Of a stretch of 64,000 nt of DNA, positions 18,615-26,804 are shown piece after piece. How positions within the stretch are numbered: position 1 is the stretch's first letter; each line of letters opens with the position of its first letter. The notes below the pieces were generated by a model that saw only the letters and a program-made list of their open reading frames with translations, did not search any database and was not told the origin of the DNA. The translations under genes and the position numbers were made by a program. The stretch is from Hydrogenophaga sp. A37 (GTDB lineage Bacteria > Pseudomonadota > Gammaproteobacteria > Burkholderiales > Burkholderiaceae_C), in contig NZ_MUNZ01000128.1 of NCBI RefSeq assembly GCF_002001205.1, positions 18,158 through 82,157 on the forward strand, read 5' to 3'.

Positions 18615-18938
18615 TTGGATCCCCACCAGATCATCCACATCCACCCGGCAGCCCCGCCCCAACCCGCGCTGGGCGCGCCCTGCAATGGCTGCGGCGTGTG
18701 TTGCCTGGCCGAGCCTTGCCCGCTCGGCCAGGTGATTTCGCGCAAGCGCGTGGGCGCGTGTGACGCGCTGCGCTGGGACGGCGCGCAGCGGCTCTACCGC
18801 TGTGGTGCGATCAGCGACCCCGAGGGCGTGCTCGGAGCCCGCTGGCGCTGGGCCGCGCCGCTGCTCCGGTGTTTCGCTCGGCGCTGGATCGCAGCGGGTG
18901 CAGGCTGCGACGCCGCGCTGAAATCGACCCGGCTTTGA
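18615..18938 (+). CDS. small cysteine-cluster protein of unknown function
   Basis: 107 residues from a TTG at 18615; no strong ribosome site, so the start is uncertain. It has a compact metal-ligand pattern, CNGCGVCCLAEPCPLG, followed by further Cys in VGACDALRW, YRCGAIS and LLRCF, reminiscent of YkgJ-type or ferredoxin-like metal-binding proteins. Nothing else is recognisable. A G+C-rich 150-bp gap separates it from the VKOR fusion. I am moderately sure it is a real gene because of the ordered Cys pattern, and unsure of any function. Confidence 0.55.
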   Translation: MDPHQIIHIHPAAPPQPALGAPCNGCGVCCLAEPCPLGQVISRKRVGACDALRWDGAQRLYRCGAISDPEGVLGARWRWAAPLLRCFARRWIAAGAGCDAALKSTRL

Positions 18939-18948
18939 TCTGCGTCAA
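18935..18948. promoter_or_regulatory. FNR/ANR-like site
   Basis: TTGATCTGCGTCAA differs from the FNR/ANR consensus (TTGAT, four bases, ATCAA) at one position. It overlaps the last codons of the cysteine-cluster gene and lies about 100 bp before the small gene at 19050. A near-identical site precedes the ompW-like gene at 31203-31216, which supports both. No matching -10 box is obvious. Confidence 0.5.
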
Positions 18949-19049
18949 GTGACCTGGCCTTCCTGCTCAAGTCGCGGGTGTCGGGGCCGTTGAACCTGGT
19001 GGGTGGCCGGTGCTGTGCACGGGCCTTTTCTCACCAAACCGGGCCCCAC

Positions 19050-19265
19050 ATGCCAATTCCTTCCCATACCCATCCCTGCTGGTCGCGTGCGGCCAGCGGT
19101 GGTCTGGCGCGCATCCAGACCACCAACCTGGCCATGCAGCTGCTGGCCAAACGCATCGAGCGCAGCACCGACCCTGTGAGCCAGAAGGCCGGCGAGATCC
19201 TGGCCTTCTTTACCAAATGGGAGCGCATCCTGGCCTCCGAAGTCGATCAAATCAGCCGCATCTGA
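19050..19265 (+). CDS. small hypothetical protein
   Basis: 71 residues from the ATG at 19050; the frame is open further left but no other start has better context. The sequence is mostly helical (LARIQTTNLAMQLLAKRIER, then a KAGEILAFFTKWERIL segment) with no signal peptide or membrane segment. It ends 8 bp before the DUF6976-like gene, so the two are likely cotranscribed behind the FNR-like site at 18935. I do not recognise the family. Confidence 0.55.
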   Translation: MPIPSHTHPCWSRAASGGLARIQTTNLAMQLLAKRIERSTDPVSQKAGEILAFFTKWERILASEVDQISRI

Positions 19266-19273
19266 GGCACCAC

Positions 19274-20260
19274 ATGAAACAACAACTGATGAGCATTGCC
19301 GCCGCGTCCGAGCTGATCCGCAGCGGCGCCTTTCTGTCACTGGCCGGCCCGGAAGGCGCGCTGGACGCGCTGCCGACAGGCCACTGGGTGGCGGGCACCA
19401 TTCCTTACTTCATGGACACCGCCGGTGGCGTGGTCTCCACCGAGGGCCAGGTGTTCGTGACGCCGCTGCCCACGCAGGCCCAGGTGACGCTGGCCCACTA
19501 CGCGGTGGATCAGCTCAAAGGCATCGTGGGCAATGGCCCCGACAACGGGTTCTCCGTGGCCATCGTGCCGGCCGGCAGCGCCTCGCACACCAAGTTCGCC
19601 GAAGAAGCCGCCAACGACGCCGACGCCTTCCTCAAGCCCACCGTGGGCTGGGTCGCGGGTGTGCTCCTGTCCGATCTGGGCCAGGTCACACCCAAGGTCT
19701 ACCTGGGCACGACCGGTCAGAAGTTCGAAGACGGCGTGGTGGTGGCCCATGTGGCCCTGCCGGAGAGCCAGCTTGCTTCCATCGAGATCGTGAACATCTT
19801 CGAGCCCGGCGATGGCGACACGCTGCGCTTCACCGAAACCTCGTTCGAGATCGGCGATTGCCTGGTCAATGGCGAAAAGACTTCGCTGGCCGCCTATGTT
19901 CAAGCCATGGGCCTGGGTGACGGCAAGCTGCCGCTGGTGGGTGACTTCGGGGGCGCGCACCTGAACGCCTCCATCCAGTCGGTGGACGTGGCGGCGGACA
20001 AGGTGGTGTTGTACGCACCGGTGTTCACCGGCGTGGACTACCGCTTTGCCAAGCCCGTGGCCGACTACGGCGCGAGCTTCCGCGAACACCTGGCCGGCTA
20101 CAGCACCGAGGGTGTGAGCTTCTCGTGCAACTGCATCCTGAACTTCCTGTTCGGTGAACTCGAAGGCCAGAAGCTCGGTGACCTGTCCGGCCCGGTGACC
20201 TTCGGCGAGATCGGCTATCAGCTGCTCAACCAGACGCTGGTCGTGCTGCGCATCAGATGA
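19274..20260 (+). CDS. DUF6976-like conserved protein of unknown function
   Basis: 328 residues, start ATG at 19274. No signal peptide, no membrane segment and no motif with known chemistry. The N-terminal SIAAASELIRSGAFLSLAGP and GHWVAGTIPYFMDTAGGVVS and the C-terminal SCNCILNFLFGELEG with two close cysteines are the most distinctive stretches; from memory these fit the family DUF6976, which I cannot confirm here. Cotranscription with the small gene upstream and the FNR/ANR-like site suggest a role under low oxygen, which is an inference. Confidence 0.6.
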   Translation: MKQQLMSIAAASELIRSGAFLSLAGPEGALDALPTGHWVAGTIPYFMDTAGGVVSTEGQVFVTPLPTQAQVTLAHYAVDQLKGIVGNGPDNGFSVAIVPAGSASHTKFAEEAANDADAFLKPTVGWVAGVLLSDLGQVTPKVYLGTTGQKFEDGVVVAHVALPESQLASIEIVNIFEPGDGDTLRFTETSFEIGDCLVNGEKTSLAAYVQAMGLGDGKLPLVGDFGGAHLNASIQSVDVAADKVVLYAPVFTGVDYRFAKPVADYGASFREHLAGYSTEGVSFSCNCILNFLFGELEGQKLGDLSGPVTFGEIGYQLLNQTLVVLRIR

Positions 20261-20360
20261 CAGGCCGCTCGGCCGTCCGTTCGAGGGCTGGCACCGCGTG
20301 ACAAAAGGGCGCTCTCGGGCGCTCTTTTCTTGGGCCATCCGGCCCGGGCCAGCGGCGACA

Positions 20361-21101
20361 ATGCCGTTCACCATGCTGATCTGGCCCCTTCCCGCCCTGC
20401 TGACCTGGGCGCTCGCCTGGGCCGTGTTCCTGGGTTTGCGCGCGGCCGGGCTGGGCGCCGTGGCGGCCTTCGTGCCGGCGCTGCTGGTCTCGGGCCTGCC
20501 GGCCTGGACCGGGCGCACGCCCTGGCGCCGCGTGTTCATGCTGGGCGGCTTCCCGCTCTCGCTGCTGGCCAGCGGCGCGGCGGGCGGCCTGCCCGGTTGG
20601 GTCTGGCTGCTGCCGCTGGCGCTGTTGCTGGCGCTGTACCCGCTCAACACCTGGCGCGACGCGCCGCTGTTTCCCACCCCCGCCGCGGCGCTGAAAGGCC
20701 TGGCCCAGAAGGCGCCGCTGCCCGAGGGGGCTCAGGTGGTGGATGCGGGTTGCGGCCTCGGCGCCGGTTTGATCGCGTTGCACAGCGAGTACCCGTTGGC
20801 TCGCATCTTCGGACTGGAGTGGAGTTGGCCGCTCACGCTGTTGTGTGCGCTGCGCTGCCGCTTTGCCCGCGTGCGCCGCGCCGACATCTGGGCTGCCGAT
20901 TGGTCGGGGTTTGACATGGTGTATCTGTTCCAGCGGCCTGAGAGCATGGCCCGCGCGATGGAAAAAGCGACCGCCGAGCTCCAGCCGGGCGCCTGGCTGG
21001 TGAGCCTGGAGTTCGATGCCGTGGGCTGGAAGCCGAAGGCGCGGCTGGAGACGGTGGCCGGCAAGCCGGTCTGGCTTTACCAGGCGCCGCTTCAGCACTG
21101 A
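20361..21101 (+). CDS. membrane-anchored class I SAM-dependent methyltransferase
   Basis: 246 residues from the ATG at 20361 (another ATG at 20373; an upstream GTG at 20298 would add 21 residues without a ribosome site). The first 95 residues hold three or four hydrophobic segments (MLIWPLPALLTWALAWAVFL and GWVWLLPLALLLALYPLN). A Rossmann methyltransferase domain follows with motif I VVDAGCGLGAGLIAL near residue 127 and an acidic end of strand 2 in FGLEWSWPL. The catalytic domain therefore probably sits on the cytoplasmic face of the membrane. Substrate unknown; hydrophobic acceptors such as lipids or quinones are a guess. A dispersed repeat follows the stop. Confidence 0.72.
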   Translation: MPFTMLIWPLPALLTWALAWAVFLGLRAAGLGAVAAFVPALLVSGLPAWTGRTPWRRVFMLGGFPLSLLASGAAGGLPGWVWLLPLALLLALYPLNTWRDAPLFPTPAAALKGLAQKAPLPEGAQVVDAGCGLGAGLIALHSEYPLARIFGLEWSWPLTLLCALRCRFARVRRADIWAADWSGFDMVYLFQRPESMARAMEKATAELQPGAWLVSLEFDAVGWKPKARLETVAGKPVWLYQAPLQH

Positions 21102-21105
21102 AGTG

Positions 21106-21196
21106 AAACACCCCCGCCGCGCTTCGCGCGACCCCCTCAAAAGGGGGCGGCACTGGCCGTCCGGCGGAGCCGGCCCGGCGGTGCCCTGGGTGGTCC
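21106..21196. repeat. dispersed G+C-rich intergenic repeat, family B
   Basis: The pattern is CCCCGCCGCGCTTCGCGCG, a C-run/G-run pair (CCCCCTCAAAAGGGGG), then CGGCGGAGCCGGCCCGG and GCGGTGCCCTGG. The same ordered pieces occur at 26652-26740, 51401-51485 and 63048-63131. The element lies between convergent genes and may form a hairpin terminator. Confidence 0.6.
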
Positions 21197-21246
21197 CGTT
21201 TCAGGCGGCGGGGTGGCGCTCCGGTGGCCTGGAAAACTGAACGGCT

Positions 21247-21633
21247 TTAGCGCCAGACGGACCAGGCCAGCGCCAGCGCCAACAGCGCCATCCCCCACAA
21301 CATCAGACGGGTGCGCACCCGCAACACCTCCACCGCACCCACCAGACGGGCGTTCTGTTCGGCGAGTTCGGCCAGGGTCTGGGTGAGCTGGTCCTGCGAC
21401 TGGGCCTGTTGGTCGAGCTGTTGCTGCACCGCGAGCAGGCGCTGGTGCAGCGCTGCTGCGTTGGGCGGTTCGGCCGAGGGCATGGGGATCACGCTGTCGC
21501 CGGCAGCGGGCACATTTTGGGGGGTGCGCTGACGCTCCATCAGCTTGCGCGCGGCGTTCAGCACCTTGGGCGCGTGTTCGATCACGTCGCCCCAGGGAAT
21601 CACCTTGAGCGCAACGAGCCAGGGGATGGCCAT
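21247..21633 (-). CDS. small coiled-coil protein with C-terminal membrane anchor
   Basis: 128 residues. Residues about 62-100 are rich in Gln, Leu and Ala (LLAVQQQLDQQAQSQDQLTQ) and should form a coiled coil; the last 20 residues (LMLWGMALLALALAWSVWR) are a single membrane segment with the C-terminus at the end of the helix. No signal peptide. Function unknown. It is divergent from the YeeE-type transporter gene, with 142 bp between starts. Confidence 0.65.
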   Translation of the reverse strand: MAIPWLVALKVIPWGDVIEHAPKVLNAARKLMERQRTPQNVPAAGDSVIPMPSAEPPNAAALHQRLLAVQQQLDQQAQSQDQLTQTLAELAEQNARLVGAVEVLRVRTRLMLWGMALLALALAWSVWR

Positions 21634-21775
21634 GGGGGTGTCCTTTCGGGTGGGAAAAACCGCCGGGGCGGAGTGGGCGAGCAGCTTAACCCGCGTGTCG
21701 GGTGCGCCCGACCTTGCGCGGCGTCAACCCTTTGGCTCGGGTGGCGGCATAACATCTTCACATGCGCATATACAA

Positions 21776-22870
21776 ATGAATGGAATGTTCATGGACTGGA
21801 ACAACGGGATCGAACGCTGGGGCGAACCCGCGGTGCTCGCGCTGTGCGGGCTGGCGGTGGGGCTGGGTTTTGGCTTTTTTGCGCAGCGCTCGCGCTTTTG
21901 CCTGCGCGCGGCGGTGGTGGAGTTCTGGCACGGCAAGTTTGGCGAAAAACTGGCGGTCTGGCTGCTGGCGTTTGCCACGGCGGTGGTGGGGGTGCAGCTG
22001 CTGATCGTGAGCGGCACGCTGGACGTGAGCACCGCGCGCCAGCTCGCGACCCGGGGCAGTCTTTCGGGTGCGCTGGTGGGTGGGCTGATCTTCGGCGTGG
22101 GCATGGTCATGACCCGGGGCTGCGCCAGCCGCCTGCTGGTGCTGTCGGCCAATGGCAACCTGCGCGCGCTGCTCTCGGGGCTGGTGTTTGCGGTGACGGC
22201 GCAGGCGGCGCTCGGGGGTGCGCTCGCGCCGTTGCGGGAGACCATCGCCGGCTGGTGGGTGGTCGATGGCGGGCCGTCGCGCAGCCTGCTGGCTTTGCTG
22301 GGCGTGGGGCCGATGGACGGCCTGGCCTTTGGGGCACTGTGGTTGGTGGTGGCCGGGTTCTTTGCTTACTACAGCGGCTGGGGCTTCTGGAAGTGGGCCG
22401 GCGGTGTGGGCACGGGCCTGATGGTGGCGCTGGCCTGGGCCGGCACCTACCAGGTGATGAGCCACTCTTTCGAGCCGGTGCAGATTCAGGGCCTCACCTT
22501 CAGCGGTCCCTCGGCCGAGTGGCTGATGCGCGTGCTGGCCGAGCCCGGCGAGCCCTGGACCTTTGGTCTGGGCTTAATGCCGGGGGTGTTCGTCGGTTCG
22601 CTGATCGGCGCGCTGGTCGGCGGCGACTGGAAGCTCGAAGGCTTCGGTGGTGTTTACACCATGCCGCGTTACATCGTCGGCGCCATCCTGATGGGTTTTG
22701 GCTCCATGCTGGCGGGCGGCTGCGCGGTCGGAGCGGGCATGACCGGCGGCGCGATCTTCGCAGTGACCGCCTGGGTCACTTTGGGCGGTATGTGGGTCGG
22801 CGGTGGCTTGGCCGACCGGGTGTTGGACAGGGCACACACATCCGCGCCAGCCTCCTCGGCCGCGCCCTGA
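21776..22870 (+). CDS. YeeE/YedE-family (TsuA-like) sulfur compound transporter
   Basis: Integral inner-membrane protein of 364 residues from the ATG at 21776; ATGs at 21785 and 21791 are alternatives, the last having GGA at a suitable distance. About nine hydrophobic segments are visible. Conserved family features include FFAQRSRFCLRAAVVEFW, the GMVMTRGCASRLL and GGCAVGAGMTGG repeats, each with a Cys in a Gly-rich re-entrant loop. In thiosulfate importer TsuA and relatives, cysteines placed this way along the pore pass the sulfur substrate. No TusA/TsuB partner gene lies nearby. It converges end to end with the MFS gene with no spacer. Confidence 0.85.
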   Translation: MNGMFMDWNNGIERWGEPAVLALCGLAVGLGFGFFAQRSRFCLRAAVVEFWHGKFGEKLAVWLLAFATAVVGVQLLIVSGTLDVSTARQLATRGSLSGALVGGLIFGVGMVMTRGCASRLLVLSANGNLRALLSGLVFAVTAQAALGGALAPLRETIAGWWVVDGGPSRSLLALLGVGPMDGLAFGALWLVVAGFFAYYSGWGFWKWAGGVGTGLMVALAWAGTYQVMSHSFEPVQIQGLTFSGPSAEWLMRVLAEPGEPWTFGLGLMPGVFVGSLIGALVGGDWKLEGFGGVYTMPRYIVGAILMGFGSMLAGGCAVGAGMTGGAIFAVTAWVTLGGMWVGGGLADRVLDRAHTSAPASSAAP

Positions 22871-24178
22871 TCAAGTTGCGCGGCTCGCGCTGCGCAGCAG
22901 CCACCAGCCCGGCCCGGCCACCGCGAGCAACAAGGCAGGAAAGCCCAGCACTGGCGCCCAGTCCAGCATGGCCGCGCCGAGTGCGGGCGCCAGCACACCG
23001 CCCAGCGTGTACGAGAGCACCAGCACGGCGGTGCTGTTGACCAGGGTGATGCCTTCTTCGCGCGAGCCGATGTCGATCATGGCCAGCGTGTACAGGCAGC
23101 CGCCCGCGCCGCCCCACAGAAACGCGACCGGCGCGGCCAGCCAGGGGGTCTGCGCCACGAACGGGATCACCAGCGTGGCCAGCAGCGTGATGACGGAGCA
23201 GCCGTGCAGCAGCCGCAGGCGCACCGCGTGGGCGTCACCGAAACGCTGTTTGGGGTGAGCGGTGACCGGAATACCTTCGCCCTGCGGGCTGCGGTGCGAG
23301 CTGGCTTGGGAGCGGCCCGGCGCTGCGCTCATGCGGTCGGCCAGCAGGCCGGCGGGCAGCATCATCAGCGCGCTGCCCAAACCGCTGGCCGAGACCAGCA
23401 GCGTCGCCGCCGTGACCCCCAGACCCAGGCTCAGGCCGTACAGCGGCAGGATGGACGTGAGCCCGCTCTCGAAAAAGCCACCGACAAACCCCACCGCCAT
23501 GATCAGCGGGTGCGCACGCAAGGCGTGCCACACACCGTGCAGACCCACGCGCGCGCTGTGTGCGTCGACGGCGGTGGGCAGTGGCGGAATCAGCAGGCTC
23601 CAGACCAGCCCGATGGCCAGGCTGGCGAGCACCAGCCACAGCGCCAGCGGGTTCTGTGGGCCGACCAGTGCCAGCAGGGCGGGACCGATGACGAAGGTGG
23701 TGCCCACCATGGTTTCGAACAGACCCACCATGCGCCCGCGTTTCAGCGGTGGCGCGAACTCGGCGACCACCGCTTCGGCCAGCACCCAGCGCAGGCCGGA
23801 GGCCGCGCCGGCGATGAAGTCGAACACGAACCACGCGGGCAGCCAGTCGGTGAACAGAAAGCCGGTGGTGCTGACCACCGGCACGGCGGCCGCCAGCCAG
23901 AGCGTGGGCCGCCGCCCCAGCCGCTGCGTGATGGCCGAGGCAAACGGCGTGATGACGAAAACGCCCACCCAGCCGCTGGCCGCAAACAGCCCGGCCAGGG
24001 TGGTGGACACGTCGGCACCCTTGAGCCGCAACAGCAGCAAGGGCAACAGCATGAAGTAGCCCACCAGCTCGAAGAAGGTGGAGCCGAAGATCGCCACCAG
24101 GCCCAGTCGGGCATGGGGTGGCGGTGTTGCGGGCAGGGTGGTGCCGCTGTGGCCCGGGGGCAGCGGGTGTTCGCTCAC
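22871..24178 (-). CDS. MFS permease
   Basis: 435 residues with twelve predicted membrane segments after a 25-residue cytosolic N-terminus. The loop between helices 2 and 3 reads ASAITQRLGRRPTLW, close to the MFS G-x-x-x-D/R-x-G-R-R motif. Substrate unknown. The central loop (residues about 283-304) contains GRSQASSHRSPQGEG, encoded by an inserted copy of a repeat that also occurs three times at 45524-45704; it lies between helices 8 and 9 or thereabouts, where an insertion could be tolerated. The start overlaps the stop of the HAD phosphatase gene (ATGA), so both are cotranscribed. Confidence 0.82.
   Translation of the reverse strand: MSEHPLPPGHSGTTLPATPPPHARLGLVAIFGSTFFELVGYFMLLPLLLLRLKGADVSTTLAGLFAASGWVGVFVITPFASAITQRLGRRPTLWLAAAVPVVSTTGFLFTDWLPAWFVFDFIAGAASGLRWVLAEAVVAEFAPPLKRGRMVGLFETMVGTTFVIGPALLALVGPQNPLALWLVLASLAIGLVWSLLIPPLPTAVDAHSARVGLHGVWHALRAHPLIMAVGFVGGFFESGLTSILPLYGLSLGLGVTAATLLVSASGLGSALMMLPAGLLADRMSAAPGRSQASSHRSPQGEGIPVTAHPKQRFGDAHAVRLRLLHGCSVITLLATLVIPFVAQTPWLAAPVAFLWGGAGGCLYTLAMIDIGSREEGITLVNSTAVLVLSYTLGGVLAPALGAAMLDWAPVLGFPALLLAVAGPGWWLLRSASRAT
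23268..23332. repeat. family A repeat (about 65 bp) inserted in frame in the MFS gene
   Basis: The core GGTGCGAGCTGGCTTGGGAG and the end GCTGCGCTCATG match the third tandem copy at 45639-45704 over about 65 bp with only scattered differences. The reading frame of the permease passes through without a stop. Confidence 0.8.
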
Positions 24179-24990
24179 GAGGCCATCCTTGCCAAGAGCA
24201 CGGCTTGCGCGACCTCGGCAAAACCGGCGCCGCGTTCGTGCTGCGTCACATAGCGCGGCCGGTGTGACAGCCGGTCCCAGAACCGTGCCACGTTGGCCAC
24301 GCCCACACTGTGCGGGAAGTGGCCGAACATGGCCGCGTCGTTGGTCGAGTCGCCCACGTAGACCCAGTGGTCCTGTTCGGCGTCGAGATCACGGCCCAGT
24401 TGCTCGCGCACGATCCAGCGCGCGCCAGCCAGCTTGTCGTGCGCGCCGATCCAGCCGTTGATGTGGATGGAGCTCACGGTGGCGTTCAGCCCGCCGTCCC
24501 GCATGAGCCGCACCACCTGCGTGATCGCCGTGTCGTCCAGCTGCGCGAACTCGCTGTGGTCGATGGCGATGTCGGTCTCTCGGCCCGGGCTGTCTTGAGA
24601 CAACCGCGTGTGCGGCAGTTCGCTGAGGATGCACTGCGCCACCGACTGGAGTTGCGCCCAGTTGGCGCGCCGCGCGACCTCGTCCTGCAGATACGCCTTG
24701 CGGAGCCTACCGGCGGTGTCACGCCACAGCGCCACGGCACCGTTCTCCGCCACGATGGCGTTCACAGGCCAGGCCACCGCGAAGGCCTCGCTCCAGCCGG
24801 CCGGGCGCCCGGTGATCGCGAACACCGGCAGGCCGGCCGCACGCAGGGCGTGCAACGCGGAGAGCGCGTCGGGCGTGATGGCGCCTTCGGTGGTGAGGGT
24901 GTCGTCGATGTCGGTGAGCACGCCGTGGATGCCGGCGCGCTCGGCCTGCGGCCAGTCGGCCAGTGATGGGGAAAGGGAGAAGTGGGGCAT
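24175..24990 (-). CDS. HAD-superfamily phosphatase (Cof/MPGP-like, subclass IIB)
   Basis: 271 residues. Motif I is VLTDIDDTLTTEG near residue 24, with the nucleophile Asp and the +2 acid Asp; motif II AITGRPAGWSEAF and motif IV VYVGDSTNDAAMFGHF are clear. A cap domain between residues about 90 and 190 fits subclass IIB, to which Cof, sucrose-phosphate phosphatase and mannosyl-3-phosphoglycerate phosphatase belong. Likely hydrolyses a small phosphosugar. It is the first gene of a two-gene unit with the MFS permease, which suggests that transporter and phosphatase deal with the same compound. Confidence 0.82.
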   Translation of the reverse strand: MPHFSLSPSLADWPQAERAGIHGVLTDIDDTLTTEGAITPDALSALHALRAAGLPVFAITGRPAGWSEAFAVAWPVNAIVAENGAVALWRDTAGRLRKAYLQDEVARRANWAQLQSVAQCILSELPHTRLSQDSPGRETDIAIDHSEFAQLDDTAITQVVRLMRDGGLNATVSSIHINGWIGAHDKLAGARWIVREQLGRDLDAEQDHWVYVGDSTNDAAMFGHFPHSVGVANVARFWDRLSHRPRYVTQHERGAGFAEVAQAVLLARMAS

Positions 24991-25047
24991 GAAGGGGGAG
25001 CAGTTTCGCAGATGTCAAAAAACCGGGGCTGCGTTAGAATCCCCCGA

Positions 25048-25127
25048 TCCGAGGAGCGTTGCAGCGCACCCCTGACCACTGGTCAGCGCGGGGCGTGAGG
25101 CTCGGAACATCCATGCAACGACGCTCA
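25048..25127 (+). ncRNA. S-adenosylhomocysteine (SAH) riboswitch
   Basis: The conserved blocks appear in order: CCGAGGAGCGTTGCAGCG, a variable hairpin (CTGACCACTGGTCAG), AGGCTCGG, and CAACGACGCTC. CCGAG pairs with CTCGG, and the GCGTTG loop can pair with CAACGACGC as the pseudoknot of the class. SAH riboswitches in beta-proteobacteria turn on ahcY when SAH builds up. A -10-like TAGAAT lies just upstream (25035-25040), so transcription would begin at the aptamer edge. ahcY starts 74 bp downstream. Confidence 0.95.
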
Positions 25128-25200
25128 TCCACTGACGTGTGATGGGCTTTTTTTTGCCCCTTTGCGCCAGTGGTTCTTGCCAACCTCATCTGGAGATCCC

Positions 25201-26634
25201 ATGAACGCACGCATCCCGACCGCCGTCAACACCGACTGCGCCATCACCGACATCAGCCTGGCCGCCTGGGGCCGCAAAGAAATCCGCATCGCCGAGACCG
25301 AAATGCCCGGCCTGATGGCGATCCGCGAAGAGTTTTCCAAGGCCCAGCCGCTCAAGGGCGCGCGGGTCACCGGCTCGCTGCACATGACCATTCAAACGGC
25401 CGTGCTGATCGAAACCCTGCAAGCCCTGGGCGCCGAAGTGCGCTGGGCCTCGTGCAACATCTTCTCGACGCAGGACCACGCCGCCGCCGCCATTGCCGCC
25501 AGCGGCACGCCGGTGTTCGCCATCAAGGGCGAGAGCCTGGCCGACTACTGGGACTACACGCACCGCATCTTTGAATTCGGCGCCGCCGGTGCCGAAGGCG
25601 AAGGCCCCAACATGATCCTGGACGACGGCGGCGACGCCACCATGCTCATGCACCTGGGCAAGCTGGCCGAGAAGGACCAGAGCGTGCTGGCCAACCCCAC
25701 AAGCGAAGAAGAGCAGATCGTCTTTGCCGCCATCAAGGCCAAGCTGGCCGTGGACCCGACCTGGTACAGCCGCAAGGGCGCGCAGATCATCGGCGTGACC
25801 GAAGAGACCACCACGGGCGTGCACCGCCTGAAGGAAATGAGCGTCAAGGGCACGCTGATGTTCCGCGCCATCAACGTGAACGACTCGGTGACCAAGAGCA
25901 AGTTCGACAACCTCTACGGCTGCCGCGAATCGCTGGTGGACGGCATCAAGCGCGCCACCGACGTGATGATCGCCGGCAAGGTGGCTTGCGTGGCCGGTTA
26001 CGGCGACGTGGGCAAGGGCTCGGCCCAGGCCCTGCGCGCCCTGAGCGCCCAGGTGTGGGTGACCGAGATCGACCCCATCAACGCCCTGCAGGCCGCAATG
26101 GAAGGCTACAAGGTCGTCACGATGGAATACGCCGCCGACAAGGCCGACATCTTCGTCACGACCACCGGCAACAAGGACGTGATCCGCCACGAGCACCTGG
26201 TCGCCATGAAGGACCAGGCCATCGTCTGCAACATCGGCCACTTCGACAACGAGATCCAGGTCGCGACGCTGGAAAAGTACGAATGGGAAGAGATCAAGCC
26301 CCAGGTCGATCACGTGATCTTCCCGGACGGCAAGCGCATCATCCTGCTGGCCAAGGGCCGTCTGGTGAACCTGGGCTGCGGCACCGGCCACCCGAGCTTC
26401 GTGATGTCGTCGAGCTTCGCCAACCAGACCATCGCGCAGATCGAGCTGTTCACGCACAGCGATTTCTACGAAGTGGGCAAGGTCTATGTGCTGCCCAAGC
26501 ACCTGGACGAAAAGGTGGCCCGCCTGCACCTGAAGAAGGTCGGCGCGATGCTGACCGAGCTGAGCGACGAGCAGGCGGCCTATATCGGCGTGCCGAAACA
26601 GGGCCCCTACAAGCCCGACACCTACCGGTATTAA
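25201..26634 (+). CDS. ahcY: adenosylhomocysteinase (SAH hydrolase)
   Basis: Splits SAH into adenosine and homocysteine and so removes the inhibitor left by methyltransferases. 477 residues from the ATG at 25201 with GGAG 6 nt upstream. Clear family stretches: [37 protein letters not shown], the NAD site [34 protein letters not shown] and the C-terminal KPDTYRY. Length fits the bacterial form with the extra loop ([10 protein letters not shown] region). Controlled by the SAH riboswitch in its leader, and followed by tlyA and metF. Confidence 0.98.
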   Translation: MNARIPTAVNTDCAITDISLAAWGRKEIRIAETEMPGLMAIREEFSKAQPLKGARVTGSLHMTIQTAVLIETLQALGAEVRWASCNIFSTQDHAAAAIAASGTPVFAIKGESLADYWDYTHRIFEFGAAGAEGEGPNMILDDGGDATMLMHLGKLAEKDQSVLANPTSEEEQIVFAAIKAKLAVDPTWYSRKGAQIIGVTEETTTGVHRLKEMSVKGTLMFRAINVNDSVTKSKFDNLYGCRESLVDGIKRATDVMIAGKVACVAGYGDVGKGSAQALRALSAQVWVTEIDPINALQAAMEGYKVVTMEYAADKADIFVTTTGNKDVIRHEHLVAMKDQAIVCNIGHFDNEIQVATLEKYEWEEIKPQVDHVIFPDGKRIILLAKGRLVNLGCGTGHPSFVMSSSFANQTIAQIELFTHSDFYEVGKVYVLPKHLDEKVARLHLKKVGAMLTELSDEQAAYIGVPKQGPYKPDTYRY

Positions 26635-26651
26635 GCACCTCCCGCGCAGGT

Positions 26652-26740
26652 CTTGACTCCCCCCGCGCCGCCTTCGGCGTCACCCCCCAGGGGCGGCGCT
26701 GGCGGCCCGGCAAAGCCGGTTCCGCTGCGCCCTGGGGCTC
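26652..26740. repeat. dispersed repeat, family B
   Basis: Lies between ahcY and tlyA. CCCCCCGCGCCGCCTTCGGCG, then CACCCCCCAGGGGCGGCG, GGCCCGGCAAAGCCGG and CGCTGCGCCCTGGGG. Same order of blocks as at 51401-51485 (inverted) and 63048-63131 (inverted). Confidence 0.65.
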
Positions 26741-26804
26741 GTGGCCTTCGGACCGCTCGTTGCTCGCCAGTGACGTTGCTGCCTTCTTTTTTTCCGTTCT
26801 CCCC

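Noticed and set aside
25144..25159. GGGC, eight T, GCCC as a terminator upstream of ahcY
   Set aside because: The stem is only 4 bp with the T tract in the loop, so it is not a normal intrinsic terminator; it may still take part in riboswitch folding.
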